Shown: positions 56,100-63,350 of the stretch, piece by piece
How the letters are laid out: every line of letters begins with the position of its first letter
How positions within the stretch are numbered: position 1 is the first letter of the stretch
Origin: Paludibacteraceae bacterium
GTDB lineage: Bacteria; Bacteroidota; Bacteroidia; Bacteroidales; Paludibacteraceae
Reading direction: 5' to 3'
Assembly: GCA_031292565.1 (NCBI GenBank)
Contig: JARLGW010000005.1
Coordinates: 124,001-188,000, forward strand
Length of the DNA: 64,000 nucleotides
Made by a program: the position numbers and the translations under genes
Notes under the pieces: generated by a model
The model's input: the letters and a program-made list of their open reading frames with translations, nothing else
Databases searched by the model: none
Told to the model about the DNA's origin: nothing

Positions 56100-57443
56100 T
56101 TATATGCCGGTATAGGTAAATGGGCTTATTTTTCGCAATTCTTCTTTCACGCTTTCGCTCACGTTTAATGTTTCGATAAACGCTTTGATTGATTTTTCGG
56201 TGATGGCTTCATTCGTGCGGGTCAACGCTTTCAAAGCCTCGTATGGTTTGGGGAAGCCTTCGCGGCGAAGGATGGTTTGTATCCCCTCGGCCACTACCGC
56301 CCAGGTGTTGTCCAAATCGGCAGCAATGGCTTTTTCGTTGATGATCAATTTACCCAAGCCTTTCATGGTGCTTTGCAGGGCGATTAGCGTGTGAGCAAAA
56401 GGCACCCCGGCGTTACGCAGCACGGTGGAGTCGGTCAAATCACGTTGCAAACGAGATACCGGCAGTTTGGCCGAAAGATGTTCCAAGATGGCATTTGCTA
56501 TGCCAAGGTTTCCTTCCGAGTTCTCGAAGTCAATCGGGTTTACCTTATGTGGCATGGCCGATGAGCCTATTTCGCCCGCTTTAATTTGTTGTTTGAAATA
56601 TTCCATTGATATGTATGTCCAGAAATCTCGGTTCAAATCTATCATAATGGTGTTGATACGTTTGGTGGCATCAAAGATGGCCGCCAGATTATCGTAGTTG
56701 GATATTTGGGTTGTCCATTGTTCGCGGGTCAATCCAAGTTTGTTAGTTACAAACTCGTTGCCGAAAGCACGCCAGTCGAAGTCAGGGTAAGCCACATGAT
56801 GAGCGTTGAAGTTTCCGGTGGCACCGCCGAATTTTGCCGAGCATGGAATTTGCTTGATGCCATCCAGTTGCGCTTGCAAGCGGCTCACAAAAACCTGAAT
56901 TTCTTTTCCCAAGCGGGTGGGCGAAGCGGGCTGTCCGTGGGTTTTTGCTAGCATCGGTATGTCTTTCCAGTCGGAAGCCAATTGTGCTAGTTTATCTACC
57001 AGTCCTTGTATCTCAGGATACATCACTTCGTTTAGCGCGTCCTTAATACTGAGTGGAATAGCCGTGTTGTTAATGTCCTGCGAAGTCAATCCGAAGTGGA
57101 TAAATTCCTTGAAAGGTTCCAATCCAAGTAAATCGAATTTTTCTTTGATAAAGTATTCCACTGCTTTTACATCGTGGTTGGTTACTTTTTCTATGTCCTT
57201 TATTTTTTGAGCATCCGCCTCGGTGAAGTTTATATATATGTTGCGCAGTTCGCCAAAAAGTTTAGCATCAACATCCTTTACCTGGGGTAATGGTAATTCG
57301 CACAAGGCGATGAAATATTCTATTTCCACCTTTACGCGGTAACGGATTAAGGCATATTCTGAAAAATAATCAGCCAGCTTTTCGGTTTTGTTGCGGTAAC
57401 GTCCATCAATGGGCGAGATGGCTGTAAGTAAGTTTAGTTCCAT
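56100..57443 (-). CDS. purB: Adenylosuccinate lyase
   Basis: Catalyses two steps of purine synthesis, cleaving SAICAR and adenylosuccinate with release of fumarate. 447 residues of the fumarase/aspartase superfamily. Motifs are LLTAISPIDGRYRNK at the start, FIHFGLTSQDINNTA, AKTHGQPASPTRLGKE and the signature loop GSSAMPHKVNPIDFEN. The length fits the long E. coli-like class. A good promoter lies upstream (57493-57522) and the ABC exporter follows. Confidence 0.98.
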   Translation of the reverse strand: MELNLLTAISPIDGRYRNKTEKLADYFSEYALIRYRVKVEIEYFIALCELPLPQVKDVDAKLFGELRNIYINFTEADAQKIKDIEKVTNHDVKAVEYFIKEKFDLLGLEPFKEFIHFGLTSQDINNTAIPLSIKDALNEVMYPEIQGLVDKLAQLASDWKDIPMLAKTHGQPASPTRLGKEIQVFVSRLQAQLDGIKQIPCSAKFGGATGNFNAHHVAYPDFDWRAFGNEFVTNKLGLTREQWTTQISNYDNLAAIFDATKRINTIMIDLNRDFWTYISMEYFKQQIKAGEIGSSAMPHKVNPIDFENSEGNLGIANAILEHLSAKLPVSRLQRDLTDSTVLRNAGVPFAHTLIALQSTMKGLGKLIINEKAIAADLDNTWAVVAEGIQTILRREGFPKPYEALKALTRTNEAITEKSIKAFIETLNVSESVKEELRKISPFTYTGI

Positions 57444-57492
57444 GATTTATGATTAAAAAACGGGTTTTGTAAATAGAATCGCAATAAGCTTG

Positions 57493-57522
57493 CAAAATTA
57501 ATGTTTTGAGTGGATAACACAA
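57493..57522 (-). promoter_or_regulatory. Predicted purB promoter
   Basis: On the minus strand: TTG (57522-57520), 19-nt spacer, TAATTTTG (57500-57493). This leaves a leader of about 45 nt before the purB ATG. Confidence 0.5.
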
Positions 57523-57585
57523 CAATAAGAATTGCTTAAATTTGCAAACGTGATTTCTATTAACTCATTAATTAACTATCAGAAT

Positions 57586-57795
57586 ATGAAACTAAAACTT
57601 ATCCTTGCTACATTTTTATGCGGTTTTTTCTTGAATATGACTGCTATTGCTGCTCTTCAAAGTGATGCTGACGGACAAACGGGTGCTACCACCTCTTATA
57701 AAAAGAAGTCCAAAAACAGTACACCTGCAAAAAAGGACACCACGTCAACTAAAAAGAAAGCTGCAAGCAAAAAGGACACGAAAAAGAAAAAGTAA
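57586..57795 (+). CDS. Small exported Lys/Thr-rich protein
   Basis: 69 residues. The ATG at 57586 starts a signal peptide (MKLKLILATFLCGFFLNMTAIA). The remaining ~47 residues are low-complexity Lys/Thr/Ser/Ala (KKKSKNSTPAKKDTTSTKKK). An earlier in-frame start 54 bp upstream adds no signal-like sequence. A -7 match TAAATTTG is at 57537. It is 5 bp upstream of yjbQ and may share its transcript. The function is unknown. Similar basic tails can bind acidic polymers or nucleic acids (inference). Confidence 0.7.
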   Translation: MKLKLILATFLCGFFLNMTAIAALQSDADGQTGATTSYKKKSKNSTPAKKDTTSTKKKAASKKDTKKKK

Positions 57796-57800
57796 CCCTG

Positions 57801-58211
57801 ATGGCTATTCAAGTTGAATTTTCGCTTACAGCCAAACGAAGAGGGTATCACCTGATTACCCGTGAGGTATTGCAACATCTGCCGGACTTACCACAGGCGG
57901 GGGTGTTGCACCTTTTTATTAAACACACCTCGGCTGGGCTAACCATTAACGAGAACGCCGACCCCAGCGTGCACCACGACTTTGAAACGGTGCTCAACCG
58001 CATGGTGCCCGAATTGCAACCCTACTACACGCACACCCTGGAAGGGGCTGACGACCTGCCCGCACACATCAAAAGTAGCCTGATAGGATCTTCCGTAACC
58101 ATTCCCATTACCAACGGCCGATTAAACCTTGGCACCTGGCAAGGTATTTACCTCTGCGAGTTTCGCGATTATGGTGGCGAGAGGGAATTGGTGGCTACGG
58201 TTGTGGAGTAA
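57801..58211 (+). CDS. yjbQ: YjbQ/UPF0047-family protein (secondary thiamine-phosphate synthase)
   Basis: 136 residues matching the YjbQ fold. Motifs are FSLTAKRRGYHLIT, LHLFIKHTSAGLTINENADPSV (in parts) with conserved His and Asn, and the final LGTWQGIYLCEFRD. E. coli YjbQ has weak thiamine-phosphate synthase activity, and the true role of the family is unsettled. It overlaps no neighbour but follows the Lys-rich gene by 5 bp. Confidence 0.93.
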   Translation: MAIQVEFSLTAKRRGYHLITREVLQHLPDLPQAGVLHLFIKHTSAGLTINENADPSVHHDFETVLNRMVPELQPYYTHTLEGADDLPAHIKSSLIGSSVTIPITNGRLNLGTWQGIYLCEFRDYGGERELVATVVE

Positions 58212-58259
58212 GAAGTAACTGTTTAAGTTTTTATTAAATAGTGTGCTTTGTGATTTTAT

Positions 58260-58302
58260 CTTTGTGCTCTCTGTGGTACAAATAACCACTAAGTACACAA
58301 AG
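58260..58302. terminator. Hairpin between convergent yjbQ and EEP gene
   Basis: CTTTGTG...GTGGT pairs with ACCAC...CACAAAG with a 6-bp mismatched internal loop. The sequence type recurs in Bacteroidota intergenic DNA. It may be a REP-like element acting as a bidirectional terminator. Confidence 0.4.
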
Positions 58303-58359
58303 GAAACCACCGATATCTATCAAAATACGATAATTGGAAATTTTTTTCGATATAAGGAT

Positions 58360-59067
58360 TCATTTGAGTGTAATTGTTATAGGGATATGGTCACTTATCT
58401 GTATCCATTCGTCAAATGAATCTATTTCAATGTTTTGTACGTTTGAACTAATAGCCTTTGATGCGAAAAAATAATCAATATGGTAGGGCTTTTCTTTCTT
58501 GCGTTGTAAGTAAAATGTTGGTGTGGTTTCTTTCCCTAGCTCTTCGTTGTGGAATTTATGGTATAGACTGTTAATCCCAATTGTATTAAGTTCAGTTACT
58601 ACATCTGAATGATTCCACCACCGATCCCATTCGTCCCAAATACTATTGCTATTGAAATCTCCCGCTATAATAATGTTACTAAATTCATTTTTATTAATTT
58701 GCAAGTATTTCCAAAATTGCCCAATATATCCAAAATTAGGTGAGTTGTTAAAATGGTTCCATATCCCTAATAATTGAATATCATTGTTTATGATACAAGG
58801 TAAAAAATATTTAACAGAGTGGTCTGAATATATATTACTCCAGTTTAATGGCTTTAGCTTAATGTGATTTTTAGCAAAGATACCTACCCCTTTATTCTTA
58901 GAATCACCAATCCATAAATAATTTTCAGCCCATTTTGTGTATTCAGCATCTTTTGTTTCTTTTGGATTTTCACATTCTTGTACAATGTAGATATCAGAAT
59001 CCTTTTTAAGCAAAAACTTAAATTTTTTACGAAAAGCTCCATTGCAATTCCATGTAGTTATTTTCAT
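58360..59067 (-). CDS. Endonuclease/exonuclease/phosphatase-family protein
   Basis: 235 residues, AT-rich. EEP catalytic motifs are in order: Asn in TTWNCNG, Glu in IVQECE (about residue 32), AGDFNSNSIWD (Asp/Asn), HIDYFFA and SDHIPI (final Asp-His pair). These enzymes cleave phosphodiester or phosphate-ester bonds, and targets range from DNA repair sites to RNA and phospholipids. No signal peptide is present, so it is cytoplasmic. The composition and isolation suggest an accessory gene. Target unknown. Confidence 0.88.
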   Translation of the reverse strand: MKITTWNCNGAFRKKFKFLLKKDSDIYIVQECENPKETKDAEYTKWAENYLWIGDSKNKGVGIFAKNHIKLKPLNWSNIYSDHSVKYFLPCIINNDIQLLGIWNHFNNSPNFGYIGQFWKYLQINKNEFSNIIIAGDFNSNSIWDEWDRWWNHSDVVTELNTIGINSLYHKFHNEELGKETTPTFYLQRKKEKPYHIDYFFASKAISSNVQNIEIDSFDEWIQISDHIPITITLK

Positions 59068-59182
59068 GTCAAGATGAATAAGTTATTTTTCTTGTTGTTG
59101 AATGTGTTAAATCTAATTTCAAATATAGTCTAAAAATAAATCTTTCTTCGGTTGTTATTCTCTATTTTTTCTCCCAACCCTA

Positions 59183-59211
59183 TTGCATATTAAAAATAAT
59201 GCTTATTTTTG
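59183..59211 (+). promoter_or_regulatory. Predicted promoter of the Phe/Tyr operon
   Basis: TTG (59183-59185), 18-nt spacer, TATTTTTG (59204-59211). The predicted transcript begins a few bases before the leader-peptide ATG. Confidence 0.6.
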
Positions 59212-59230
59212 CATCACGAAAATAAACGGT

Positions 59231-59290
59231 ATGTTAGAAACTCGCTCATATTTCTTCTTTTATTTCTTTTACTTTTACTTTAAAAAGTAA
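59231..59290 (+). CDS. Phe/Tyr-rich leader peptide (transcription attenuation)
   Basis: A 19-codon frame MLETRSYFFFYFFYFYFKK, with 7 Phe and 4 Tyr, begins 20 bp after the -7 box and is followed by an attenuator hairpin. It is 188 bp upstream of pheA. Its product has no function of its own. Ribosome speed over the Phe/Tyr codons senses charged tRNA levels. The stop codon abuts AGCGGGAT (59292-59299), the strand able to form the antiterminator. Too short for normal gene finding. Coding is inferred from composition and position. Confidence 0.8.
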   Translation: MLETRSYFFFYFFYFYFKK

Positions 59291-59291
59291 G

Positions 59292-59370
59292 AGCGGGATG
59301 TTATTGTTTATAATGAAAAAGAAAAAAAGTAATTAAATAGATAATCCCGCTGATGAAGCGGGATTTTTTT
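59292..59370 (+). promoter_or_regulatory. Attenuator: mutually exclusive antiterminator and terminator
   Basis: The terminator is AATCCCGCT (59343-59351) with AGCGGGATT (59357-59365), 5-nt loop, then T7. An upstream AGCGGGAT (59292-59299), right after the leader stop codon, is an identical copy of the 3' arm and can instead pair with ATCCCGCT. A ribosome stalled on Phe/Tyr codons leaves the upstream copy free and favours readthrough. A ribosome at the stop codon covers it and favours termination. Confidence 0.8.
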
Positions 59371-59477
59371 GTTTTATACCTGTTGGAAAAATTAATATCG
59401 AGTAACCAAGCAGTATTTGTGTTTTATCTCGTTTACTTGTCTACTCGTCTACTCGTAACTCGTTTACTATGATTATG

Positions 59478-60320
59478 ATGAAAAAAATAGCCATTCAGGG
59501 TGTAGCCGGATCGTTCCACGAAAGTGCAGCACATCTTTATTTCCCCGATGAGGAATTGAAGATTATTTCTTGCGCCACGTTTAAGGATGTGTTTAAAACG
59601 GTGAAGAAGGATAATAGTGTAATAGCTATCGTAGCGATAGAAAACACCATTGCCGGTAGCTTGCTGCCTAATTATGATTTAATAAAAAATAGCGGACTGA
59701 AAATTATAGGCGAACATAAGTTGCGTATTAGGCACAGCATTTGTGCTTTGCCGGGGCAGGAACTCAAGCAACTTACCGAGGTGCACTCGCACCCCATCGC
59801 CTTGATGCAGTGTGCCGACTTTCTGGATAAGCACCACAACCTGCGGGTGATAGAAAACGAGGATACCGCCGGCAGTGCGCGCATGATAGCCAAAAAGAAA
59901 ATGATGGGTGCCGCTGCCATTTGTAGCACCTTTGCCGCCAACATGTATGGCATGGAAGTGCTTGCCGAGGGCATCGAAACCAACAAGCATAACTTTACCC
60001 GTTTCCTAATCCTAGCCTCCGACGAGTTGGTGCCCGAATTGCAGCAGGGCGGGGTGAAGAATAAAAGTTCGCTGGTGTTCACGGTGTCGCACCTGTCGGG
60101 AGCCCTATCCAAGGTGCTGTCTATCTTTTCCTTTTACGGCATTAACCTAACCAAGATACAATCGCTCCCCATTATTGGCCGTGAGTGGGAGTACCAATTT
60201 TACATCGACTTGAGTTACGACGATTACGAACGATACCGTCAGGCCGTGGATGCCATCGACCCGCTTACCAAAGATGTTATTATCTTGGGCGATTACGAAG
60301 AGGGGAAACAAACGGTTTAA
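59478..60320 (+). CDS. pheA: Prephenate dehydratase (with ACT domain)
   Basis: Converts prephenate to phenylpyruvate, the committed step to phenylalanine. 280 residues from MKKIAIQGVAGSFHESAA. ATGs at 59469 and 59475 are alternatives, but the family starts here. The catalytic domain has the NFTRF motif (Thr174). The C-terminal ACT domain (SHLSGALSKVLSIFSFYGINLT, in parts; IQSLPIIGREWEYQFYIDL) provides feedback inhibition. There is no fused chorismate mutase, which is instead fused to the DAHP synthase of this operon. Controlled by the attenuator upstream. Confidence 0.97.
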   Translation: MKKIAIQGVAGSFHESAAHLYFPDEELKIISCATFKDVFKTVKKDNSVIAIVAIENTIAGSLLPNYDLIKNSGLKIIGEHKLRIRHSICALPGQELKQLTEVHSHPIALMQCADFLDKHHNLRVIENEDTAGSARMIAKKKMMGAAAICSTFAANMYGMEVLAEGIETNKHNFTRFLILASDELVPELQQGGVKNKSSLVFTVSHLSGALSKVLSIFSFYGINLTKIQSLPIIGREWEYQFYIDLSYDDYERYRQAVDAIDPLTKDVIILGDYEEGKQTV

Positions 60321-60421
60321 AATAGAGGCGAGAAATATAGTAGGTGAGAGGTGAGAAAAAAATCAGAGGTGAGGAGTGAGAAAGAAAGGAAAGAGTAAAA
60401 GAAGAACGAGAACGATAAGAG

Positions 60422-60482
60422 AAAAAAGAAAATTTAATAAAATAGCCAATTCCCTCTCCTTCGGAGAGGGTTAGGGAGAGGT
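60422..60482. repeat. REP-like repeat copy A
   Basis: 61 bp, 56 identical to 60550-60610 at a 128-bp offset. It contains the hairpin CCCTCTCC-TTC-GGAGAGGG (60452-60470) followed by TTAGGGAGAGGT. Confidence 0.85.
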
Positions 60483-60496
60483 CGGCAGTTTAACCC

Positions 60497-60532
60497 CACC
60501 TGATAGCTCTCGAAAAAGAGAGCTATCAGGTG
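60497..60532. other. Perfect 15-bp hairpin between the REP-like repeats
   Basis: CACCTGATAGCTCTC pairs with GAGAGCTATCAGGTG around a GAAAAA loop. No T tract follows on either strand, so it looks like an mRNA-stabilising or processing structure, not a terminator. Confidence 0.7.
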
Positions 60533-60549
60533 AAACGAGAACAATAAGT

Positions 60550-60610
60550 AAAAAAGAAAATTTAATAAAATAACCAATTCCCGCTCCTTTGGAGCGGGTT
60601 AGGGTGAGGT
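60550..60610. repeat. REP-like repeat copy B
   Basis: Second copy. The hairpin is CCCGCTCC-TTT-GGAGCGGG (60580-60598), with a T-A to G-C compensatory change relative to copy A. It ends 10 bp before the aminotransferase start codon. Confidence 0.85.
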
Positions 60611-60619
60611 GAAATTATT

Positions 60620-61786
60620 ATGAATATAAAACCGGCAGACCGATTGAATTCGGTGAGCGAATATTATTTTTCAACCAAGTTGAAAGAAATCGCGCAGCTC
60701 AATGCGCAAGGTAAAGATATTATTAGTTTAGGTATCGGAAGTCCTGATATGCCGCCTTCGGATGCTACCATCGATGCTCTTTGTGAGGATGCACGCAGAA
60801 CGGATGCACACGGCTATCAGCCTTACGTGGGTATTCCGGCTTTAACCCAGGGCTTTGCGGATTGGTATAAAAAATGGTTTGGTGTGGAGTTGAACCCAAA
60901 TACCGAAATTCAACCGCTAATAGGTTCCAAGGAAGGCATTATGCATATATCGTTGGCCTTTGTCAATCCTGGCGACGGGGTGTTGGTACCCAACCCCGGT
61001 TACCCCACCTACATGGCGGTGAGCAAACTGGTGCAAGCCGACGTGCTTACTTACGACTTGGACGAGAATAACAGCTGGCAGCCCGATTTTGAGACGTTGG
61101 AAAAAATAGATTTGAGCGGTGTGAAATTGATGTGGGTTAATTACCCCAACATGCCTACCGGGGCTTCCGCTAGCCGTGAGCTGTTTCAAAAACTGGTGGC
61201 CTTTGGCAAAAAGCACAGCATCATCATCGTGAACGATAACCCCTACAGCTTTATCCTGAACGAAAACCGATTGAGTATTTTGTCGGTAGAAGGAGCGAAG
61301 GATATATGTATAGAGCTCAATTCGATGAGCAAATCGCACAACATGCCGGGTTGGCGTATGGGTATGCTGGCCTCCAACGCGCAGTTTATCACCTGGGTGT
61401 TGCGGGTAAAGAGCAACATGGATAGCGGTATGTTCCGCCCCATGCAAATGGCCGCAGTGGCTGCCTTGAAAAATTCGGAGGAATGGCACAAGGAAATGAA
61501 CATCCAAGTTTTTGCCAAACGCCGGGCTTTGGCCGGAGCTATCATGGATAAGCTGGGTTGCACGTACGACGAGCAGCAGGTGGGTATGTTCCTTTGGGGT
61601 AAGATACCCGGCAGCTATGCCGATAGCGGTGAGTTGGCCGACAAGGTACTGTATGGTGCGCGTGTGTTTATTACTCCCGGATTTATTTTTGGTGATAAGG
61701 GAAATCGTTATATTCGCATCTCACTTTGTGCCAAAGAAGAAATGTTGCAGCAGGCATTGGATAGAATTGCTAGCATAGGTGTGTAA
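60620..61786 (+). CDS. Class I/II PLP-dependent aminotransferase (aromatic pathway)
   Basis: 388 residues of fold-type I. The PLP Schiff-base Lys238 is in NSMSKSHNMPGWRMG, with the aspartate/Asn pair in IIVNDNPYSF and the Arg of the carboxylate clamp near the end (NRYIRISLC). Position after pheA and before DAHP synthase and tyrA implies transamination of phenylpyruvate or 4-hydroxyphenylpyruvate to Phe/Tyr (inference from context). The sequence also resembles LL-diaminopimelate aminotransferase relatives, so the substrate is not certain. Confidence 0.93.
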   Translation: MNIKPADRLNSVSEYYFSTKLKEIAQLNAQGKDIISLGIGSPDMPPSDATIDALCEDARRTDAHGYQPYVGIPALTQGFADWYKKWFGVELNPNTEIQPLIGSKEGIMHISLAFVNPGDGVLVPNPGYPTYMAVSKLVQADVLTYDLDENNSWQPDFETLEKIDLSGVKLMWVNYPNMPTGASASRELFQKLVAFGKKHSIIIVNDNPYSFILNENRLSILSVEGAKDICIELNSMSKSHNMPGWRMGMLASNAQFITWVLRVKSNMDSGMFRPMQMAAVAALKNSEEWHKEMNIQVFAKRRALAGAIMDKLGCTYDEQQVGMFLWGKIPGSYADSGELADKVLYGARVFITPGFIFGDKGNRYIRISLCAKEEMLQQALDRIASIGV

Positions 61787-61803
61787 AAATCAAAAATGAA
61801 ATT

Positions 61804-62136
61804 ATGAAAAATTATCTGTTCTTACTTGGTGCTATTATTTTAGAAACAATAGCAACTTCGGCATTAAATAAGTCGGAACAGTTTTCTCGATTAGTACCAA
61901 CTTTAATTACGTTGTTGGGGTATGGATTGTCATTCTTTTTGATGAGTTATGCTTTAAAAACAATTCCAGTTGGAATAGCTTATGCCATTTGGTCGGCGTT
62001 AGGAATTGTTTTAATCGTAATTGTAAGTGCTATCGCTTTTAAGCAAATTCCTGATTGGCCTATGATATTAGGCGGTGGGTTGATTATTGCAGGTGTTGTG
62101 ATAATTAATTTATTCTCAAAAATGACAGTACATTAA
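61804..62136 (+). CDS. SMR-family small multidrug/metabolite transporter (EmrE-like)
   Basis: 110 residues with four membrane helices. The essential proton/substrate Glu14 is present (GAIILETIATSALNKS), as are the Trp63-equivalent region (AYAIWSALGIVLIVI) and GVVIINL near the end. It works as a dimer exporting cationic drugs or guanidinium-type compounds with H+ antiport. It is inserted in the aromatic operon, 17 bp after the aminotransferase gene and 37 bp before the DAHP synthase gene, and is more AT-rich than both. It may be a late insertion, or may export a pathway compound (speculative). Confidence 0.93.
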   Translation: MKNYLFLLGAIILETIATSALNKSEQFSRLVPTLITLLGYGLSFFLMSYALKTIPVGIAYAIWSALGIVLIVIVSAIAFKQIPDWPMILGGGLIIAGVVIINLFSKMTVH

Positions 62137-62173
62137 TGGAAAAATATTTGAAAAATTAATTAATAATAAAACT

Positions 62174-63241
62174 ATGGCTTTAGAATTAGAACCAATCGCG
62201 TTACCGGGAGTATCTACTGATCGCCCCATGTTAATTGCCGGCCCATGTAGTGCCGAAACCGAAGAACAAGTAATGGAAACCGCCAAGGAATTGGCCGCCA
62301 ACGGCGTGAAAATATATCGTGCGGGCATTTGGAAACCTCGTACCAAACCGGGAGGTTTTGAAGGTGTAGGAGTGGAAGCCCTTTCCTGGTTGAAAAAAGT
62401 GAAAAAAGAAACCGGCATGTACACGGCTACCGAAGTGGCAACTGCCAAACATGTATATGAAGCGTTGAAATACGGCGTGGATTTGCTTTGGATTGGTGCC
62501 CGTACCACGGCCAACCCTTTTGCCGTGCAGGAAATCGCGGATGCACTTCAAGGGGTGGACATCCCCGTGTTGATTAAAAACCCGGTGAATCCTGATTTGG
62601 AATTGTGGATTGGTGCTATCGAACGTGTACATAATGCAGGGCTTCGCCGTATCGGGGTTATTCACCGTGGCTTTAGCTCGTACGACAAAAAGATTTATCG
62701 CAATTCACCCCAATGGCATTTGCCCGTGGAGCTAAAACGCCGTTACCCTAACCTGCCTATGTTTTGTGACCCAAGTCATATCGGAGGTAAGCGTGATTTG
62801 ATTTTGCCTCTTTCACAACAAGCTATGGATATGCAGTTCGACGGGTTGATTATCGAATCCCACTGCAACCCCGATTGTGCATGGAGCGATAAAGATCAAC
62901 AAGTAACACCTGCCACCTTGAAAGAACTGATGGGTAAACTAGTTATTCGCGATATGGCACAAAGCACTGAAAGTTTAGCCGATTTGCGTCAACAAATTGA
63001 TGAAATAGATAATCAATTGTTCGAAACGTTGGCTCGCCGTATGCGTGTGTCCGAAGAAATAGGTATGTACAAAAAGGAACATAACATCACAATCCTTCAA
63101 ACTACCCGTTATGATGAAATCTTGCAAAAAGGAGTTAAATTGGGTGCTAGTTTGGGCTTGAGCGAAGGTTTTATGCGTGTGTTTCTCGAAGCTGTACACG
63201 AAGAATCGGTGCGCAAGCAAATGGACATTATGAATAAGTAA
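62174..63241 (+). CDS. Bifunctional 3-deoxy-7-phosphoheptulonate synthase / chorismate mutase
   Basis: 355 residues. The N-terminal ~265 residues are a KdsA-like type I DAHP synthase (MLIAGPCSAE, YRAGIWKPRTKPGGFEG, DLLWIGARTTANPF, FCDPSHIGGKRD). This is the entry step to the shikimate pathway. Residues ~275-350 are an AroQ chorismate mutase (LRQQIDEIDNQLFETLARRM, EIGMYKKEHN, HEESVRKQ) converting chorismate to prephenate. The fusion brings first and branch-point steps together and lets prephenate feed back on the synthase, as known for such fusions. It is flanked by the SMR gene and tyrA. Confidence 0.97.
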   Translation: MALELEPIALPGVSTDRPMLIAGPCSAETEEQVMETAKELAANGVKIYRAGIWKPRTKPGGFEGVGVEALSWLKKVKKETGMYTATEVATAKHVYEALKYGVDLLWIGARTTANPFAVQEIADALQGVDIPVLIKNPVNPDLELWIGAIERVHNAGLRRIGVIHRGFSSYDKKIYRNSPQWHLPVELKRRYPNLPMFCDPSHIGGKRDLILPLSQQAMDMQFDGLIIESHCNPDCAWSDKDQQVTPATLKELMGKLVIRDMAQSTESLADLRQQIDEIDNQLFETLARRMRVSEEIGMYKKEHNITILQTTRYDEILQKGVKLGASLGLSEGFMRVFLEAVHEESVRKQMDIMNK

Positions 63242-63252
63242 CACACCGTTTT

Positions 63253-63286
63253 CCTACCCTTCCGCAAGAGGGGTAGGGGTGTTTTT
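63253..63286 (+). terminator. Hairpin after the DAHP synthase-chorismate mutase gene
   Basis: CCTACCC pairs with GGGTAGG (63253-63259 with 63271-63277) across a short loop and is followed by GGTGTTTTTAAT. It could partly terminate before tyrA, or be a REP-like unit. A related CTCTCC...GGGAG unit lies at 63317-63342. Confidence 0.5.
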
Positions 63287-63350
63287 AATATTATTACTGT
63301 TATTATTTTATTTTCGCCTCTCCGGTGTGAGGGGTTGGGAGAAGCCAATT

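Larger units (their letters stand above)
59068..59477. other. 410-bp leader region of the aromatic operon
   Basis: Holds a consensus promoter, a Phe/Tyr leader peptide and an attenuator terminator (annotated separately). After these comes a tandem TCTACTCGT/TCGTTTACT low-complexity stretch (59429-59470) immediately before pheA. Confidence 0.7.
60321..60619. other. 299-bp intra-operon spacer with REP-like repeats
   Basis: Starts with a purine-rich GAGGTGAGAA low-complexity stretch. It then holds two 61-bp imperfect direct repeats (annotated separately) around a perfect 15-bp hairpin (60497-60532). No coding potential. It may set the mRNA stability of pheA relative to the aminotransferase. Confidence 0.6.

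Noticed and set aside
60917-61507. 196-codon frame antisense to the aminotransferase gene
   Set aside because: It is inside a well-conserved PLP enzyme gene. The length results from low stop frequency on that strand.
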